Origin: Methylocella silvestris BL2
Lineage (GTDB): Bacteria; Pseudomonadota; Alphaproteobacteria; Rhizobiales; Beijerinckiaceae
Direction of reading: 5' to 3'
Length of the DNA: 64,000 bases
Assembly (NCBI RefSeq): GCF_000021745.1
Contig: NC_011666.1
Coordinates: 1,612,001-1,676,000, forward strand
Part shown: positions 61,302 to 64,000 of the stretch, in pieces
How positions within the stretch are numbered: position 1 is the stretch's first letter
How the letters are laid out: every line of letters begins with the position of its first letter
The notes under the pieces: generated by a model
Told to the model about the DNA's origin: nothing
Seen by the model: only the letters and a program-made list of their open reading frames with translations
Database searches by the model: none
Translations under genes and position numbers: made by a program

Positions 61302-62617
61302 AGTCTCTTCGTTTCAAAAACGTCATGCGGGAGCGTGTCGACCTTTCAGAGACCGGAGAAGAAACGCTTCTTTCTGTTTCTGAATATTACGGCGTAAAGC
61401 CAAGAGCAGAAGCCTTTCAGGGCGAGGAATACGAATCCCGGGCAGAGTCCTTGGAAGGCTATCGTCAAGTTCAACGCGGCGATTTCGTCATGAACTATAT
61501 GCTTGCCTGGAAGGGTGCATACGGCATTTCTGAGTATGACGGTATCGTCAGCCCAGCATACGCGGTTTTCCAAATAGATAAATCTAAGATCGATCTAAAA
61601 TATTTACACCATAGGACTAGATCTAACCCAATGCGAGCGCTTTTCCGCTCCCGATCCAAGGGCATAATTGACTCTCGATTGCGTCTATACCCAGATGCAC
61701 TTCTTGCTACGGAGATTGATCTTCCAGGCCTCGCCGCTCAGAAGGTGATTGCTGATTTCCTCGACCGTGAGACCGCCCGCATCGATCAATTGATCGAGAA
61801 GAAGGAACGGTTCTCAGCGCTCGCAGCTGAACGCTGGCGCGCCACACTGGACGCTGAGATACTTGGACGCACGACCGCCGGCAAACGGAGCCTAACAAGC
61901 GGCCAACCGTATATTTCCGACGTCCCCGCCGACTGGGTTCTTACTCCGCTCAAGCATCTTGTCGATCCGCGCAGGCCCGTCATGTACGGCATCGTCTTGC
62001 CAGGCCCAAACGTCGAGAATGGCATTATGATCGTCAAAGGTGGCGACGTGAAGCCGAACCGCTTGTCACCAGACCGCCTCTGCAAAACCAGTAGGGAAAT
62101 CGAGGCCGGATACGTTAGGTCCCGCCTGCGCGGAGGTGACCTTGTAATGGCTATTCGTGGCGGTATTGGAGACGTTGAAATCGTACCGGCTGACATAGAG
62201 GGAGCCAACCTCACCCAGGACGCCGCGCGCATTGCTCCTCGTCATGGCGTCCTAAACCGCTGGCTGCGGTACGCGCTTCAGGCTCCATCGGTCTTCGCTC
62301 CACTCGGAGCGGGGGCAAATGGAGCTGCCGTCCGGGGCGTCAACATCTTTGACGTTGATCGAGTCTTGGTTCCAGTTCCGCCCACGGCAGAGCAGATTGT
62401 CATAGCTGATCGCTTAGACATCAAGGAACAGCAGATCTTACGCATGCGAGAGAAGATTTTTGATCATGCGAAACTGATCCAAGAATTCCGCGCCGCCCTC
62501 ATTACCGCCGCCGTCGCCGGTCAGATCAACGTGGATACATGGGGTAAACGCCGTGAGACGGACCGCCGCCTCGATCGGATCGAAGAGAAGATGTCAGCCG
62601 GAGACGCGCTTGCATGA
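61298..62617 (+). CDS. hsdS: Type I restriction-modification specificity subunit
   Basis: A 439-residue HsdS with the two-repeat plan. A first target-recognition domain is followed by the helical spacer (AQKVIADFLDRETARIDQLI, EKKERF); a second recognition domain starts near residue 205 and a second spacer (TAEQIVIADRLDIKEQQI) near residue 365. It defines the DNA sequence for methylation and cleavage. GTG start at 61298, coupled to hsdM; ATGA overlap to the next gene. Confidence 0.93.
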   Translation: MKSLRFKNVMRERVDLSETGEETLLSVSEYYGVKPRAEAFQGEEYESRAESLEGYRQVQRGDFVMNYMLAWKGAYGISEYDGIVSPAYAVFQIDKSKIDLKYLHHRTRSNPMRALFRSRSKGIIDSRLRLYPDALLATEIDLPGLAAQKVIADFLDRETARIDQLIEKKERFSALAAERWRATLDAEILGRTTAGKRSLTSGQPYISDVPADWVLTPLKHLVDPRRPVMYGIVLPGPNVENGIMIVKGGDVKPNRLSPDRLCKTSREIEAGYVRSRLRGGDLVMAIRGGIGDVEIVPADIEGANLTQDAARIAPRHGVLNRWLRYALQAPSVFAPLGAGANGAAVRGVNIFDVDRVLVPVPPTAEQIVIADRLDIKEQQILRMREKIFDHAKLIQEFRAALITAAVAGQINVDTWGKRRETDRRLDRIEEKMSAGDALA

Positions 62618-63657
62618 AGCGTCTCTGGCTAGTCCGTCTCGGGAGGCATGGCGAACAGGAAGCGCACGCGCTTGATAAGTGTGAGCTTGTTCTCGGTTTC
62701 AATGTGGACGATCTCGGAACTGCCGAGGATCGTGACGCGGTACTCAGGATCGTTCAGAAGGCTTTTCCGGATGAGAAACACAAGACACAATTGAACTTCG
62801 CTGCACAGCTCAACCAGTTCTGCAATACGATCCAGAAAGGTGATCTCGTTGTTGTGCCACTAAAAACGGCAGCGAAGATTGCCATTGGTGAGATTACTGG
62901 TCCTTACACGCCGGAAGCCGACGGGCATCCGATGCGACCGGTTCATTGGTTGAAGTCAGACATCCCTCGCGACGTATTCCGACAAGACCTGCTTTACAGC
63001 TTCGGCGCATTCATGACTGTTTGCGAGATCAGTCGCAACGATGCGCTCCGTCGCGTTGAAGCAATCCTCAAGACAGGACGAGACCCGGGCTACAAGAGCG
63101 GGGTCTCTGTTCCTTCGAGAACCCTTGCATTGCCCGAAGCGCCGACGGCTGAGGAGGCAGAGGTTGATCTCGATGAGATCGCGCGGGATCAGATCGAACG
63201 GCGCATCGCCAGTGCGTTCACGGGGCATGATTTTACGCGCTTGGTAGCGGAAATCCTGAAAGTGCAGGGATACATCGTAAATGTTTCGACGCCCGGTCCG
63301 GACCAAGGGATCGATATTGTCGCCGGTCGCGGTGGGCTCGGCTTTGAATCCCCCCGGCTCGTTGTCCAGGTCAAGTCTGGCAACATCGTTGCCGATCAGC
63401 CGACTCTTCAGGCGCTGATAGGTGCTGTCCAAGACACGCAAGCGGATCAGGGATTGTTGGTGTGCTGGGGCGGGTTCAAGAAGCCTGTGGAGCAAAGACG
63501 CAACGAGCTATTCTTTCGCATCCGTCTTTGGGGGAGGGTCGAGATTCTGGACGCTCTCTTCGAGGTATATGACCGTTTGCCTGAGGAATTTCGTGCGGAA
63601 CTGCCGTTGCAGCGCACCTGGATGCTCGTTCCCGACGATAAGGAGGCGAGCGCTTGA
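62614..63657 (+). CDS. Mrr-like restriction endonuclease inside the hsd operon
   Basis: A 347-residue protein. Residues ~1-165 form an unrecognised N-terminal module (KRLWLVRLGRHGEQEAHALD; GDLVVVPLKTAAKIAIGEIT). Residues ~195-330 are a PD-(D/E)xK Mrr-type nuclease: FTRLVAEILKVQGYIV, GPDQGIDIVAGRG with the catalytic Asp, and VVQVKSG with the QxK. It is coupled on both sides by 4-nt overlaps, so it should be made with HsdMSR. It could be an added nuclease of a composite system. Confidence 0.9.
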   Translation: MKRLWLVRLGRHGEQEAHALDKCELVLGFNVDDLGTAEDRDAVLRIVQKAFPDEKHKTQLNFAAQLNQFCNTIQKGDLVVVPLKTAAKIAIGEITGPYTPEADGHPMRPVHWLKSDIPRDVFRQDLLYSFGAFMTVCEISRNDALRRVEAILKTGRDPGYKSGVSVPSRTLALPEAPTAEEAEVDLDEIARDQIERRIASAFTGHDFTRLVAEILKVQGYIVNVSTPGPDQGIDIVAGRGGLGFESPRLVVQVKSGNIVADQPTLQALIGAVQDTQADQGLLVCWGGFKKPVEQRRNELFFRIRLWGRVEILDALFEVYDRLPEEFRAELPLQRTWMLVPDDKEASA

Positions 63658-64000
63658 CGACTCACACTGCATACAATGTCCACAGGGAGATCGTGCTCGA
63701 ACAGCATCTGGTCAGCCAGTTGGTCCAGGCCCATTGCTATATCGATCGCAGCCCGGAGGATTACGACCGGGCGCTTGCTCTCGATAAAGGGCTCGCGCTT
63801 GGTTTTCTGCGCGAGACGCAACCCGATGAATGGCAGAAATTAAAGGCACAATACGCGGCATCGACCGAGGCGGAGTTCTTCAAACAGCTCGATAAAGCCC
63901 TCAAGACGCGCGGCGCACTTGATGTGCTGCGCCAAGGCCTGAAGCTGATCCCCAACATCCATTTCCGCTTCTGCTTCTTCAAGCCGGCCTCCAGCCTCAA
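63654..64000 (+). CDS. hsdR: Type I restriction endonuclease subunit, partial at right edge
   Basis: TTG 63654 lies 7 nt after AAGGAGG and overlaps the Mrr-like stop (TTGA). The visible ~115 residues (LEQHLVSQLVQAHCYIDRSP, DYDRALALDKGLALGFLRET, KLIPNIHFRFCFFKPAS) match the N-terminal nuclease domain of HsdR proteins. The motor domain lies beyond the window. Confidence 0.85.
   Translation, partial: MTTHTAYNVHREIVLEQHLVSQLVQAHCYIDRSPEDYDRALALDKGLALGFLRETQPDEWQKLKAQYAASTEAEFFKQLDKALKTRGALDVLRQGLKLIPNIHFRFCFFKPASSL

Noticed and set aside
1-64000. CRISPR array
   Set aside because: No series of regularly spaced identical repeats was seen anywhere in the window.

Overview
The window is GC-rich, densely packed DNA that looks alphaproteobacterial. 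The nar-nor-nir cluster resembles the Paracoccus/Hyphomicrobiales type, and the phage and IS genes fit a methylotroph or rhizobial relative. No rRNA gene or complete tRNA is visible, so the taxonomic placement is inference from gene content only. No CRISPR array was seen.

Layout. Positions 1-6100 are an IS-scarred segment. It holds a pair of small secreted-protein genes on the minus strand (one running off the left edge), a truncated IS3-family element, and a Tat-signal protein gene cut by a second, decayed IS3-family fragment. Positions 6134-10893 hold housekeeping or accessory genes: a glycine-rich repeat protein, an isochorismatase-like hydrolase, a TauE/SafE permease, a remnant cation-efflux gene and a family-21-like glycosyltransferase.

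Positions 10964-34719 form a contiguous denitrification island. The minus-strand operon narGHJI continues into a parvulin isomerase, a small unknown protein and a GNAT protein, with a ferritin-like gene nearby. It diverges from a cysteine-less Crp/Fnr regulator (narR-like) and a fused narK1-narK2 across a perfect FNR-type palindrome. Then come norEFCBQD, nirK (with a C-terminal cytochrome c domain), nirV, a SCO-like gene, a DUF1858 gene, an NnrR-like regulator and nnrS. Palindromes of the form TTG-N8-CAA precede norE, nirK and nnrS/nnrR. The set covers nitrate to nitrous oxide; no nosZ is present.

Positions 34815-36890 hold a sensor kinase whose response-regulator partner is cut by an IS5-family remnant. 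That remnant directly abuts a prophage tail gene. Positions 36890-54408 are a scrambled, defective prophage: tail chaperone with a probable -1 frameshift site, tape measure, a repressor with operators over a strong promoter, an early operon whose primase-helicase is split by an in-frame amber codon, and later a gpZ-like tail protein, an Nu1-like small terminase and an S49 protease, with no large terminase or portal. Inside it, on the minus strand, lies a four-gene membrane operon (46423-50945). It encodes a four-TM coiled-coil protein, a membrane-anchored VWA-like protein, a MotA/ZorA-like channel protein with a long helical tail, and an OmpA/MotB-like ZorB homologue. This Zorya-like module without ZorC/D/E is the best candidate for an undescribed system.

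Positions 54599-64000 are island-like: a HEPN-motif protein, repeats, a tRNA 3'-end-like attachment remnant, an excisionase-type regulator, and a type I restriction-modification operon (hsdM-hsdS-Mrr-like nuclease-hsdR) running off the right edge.
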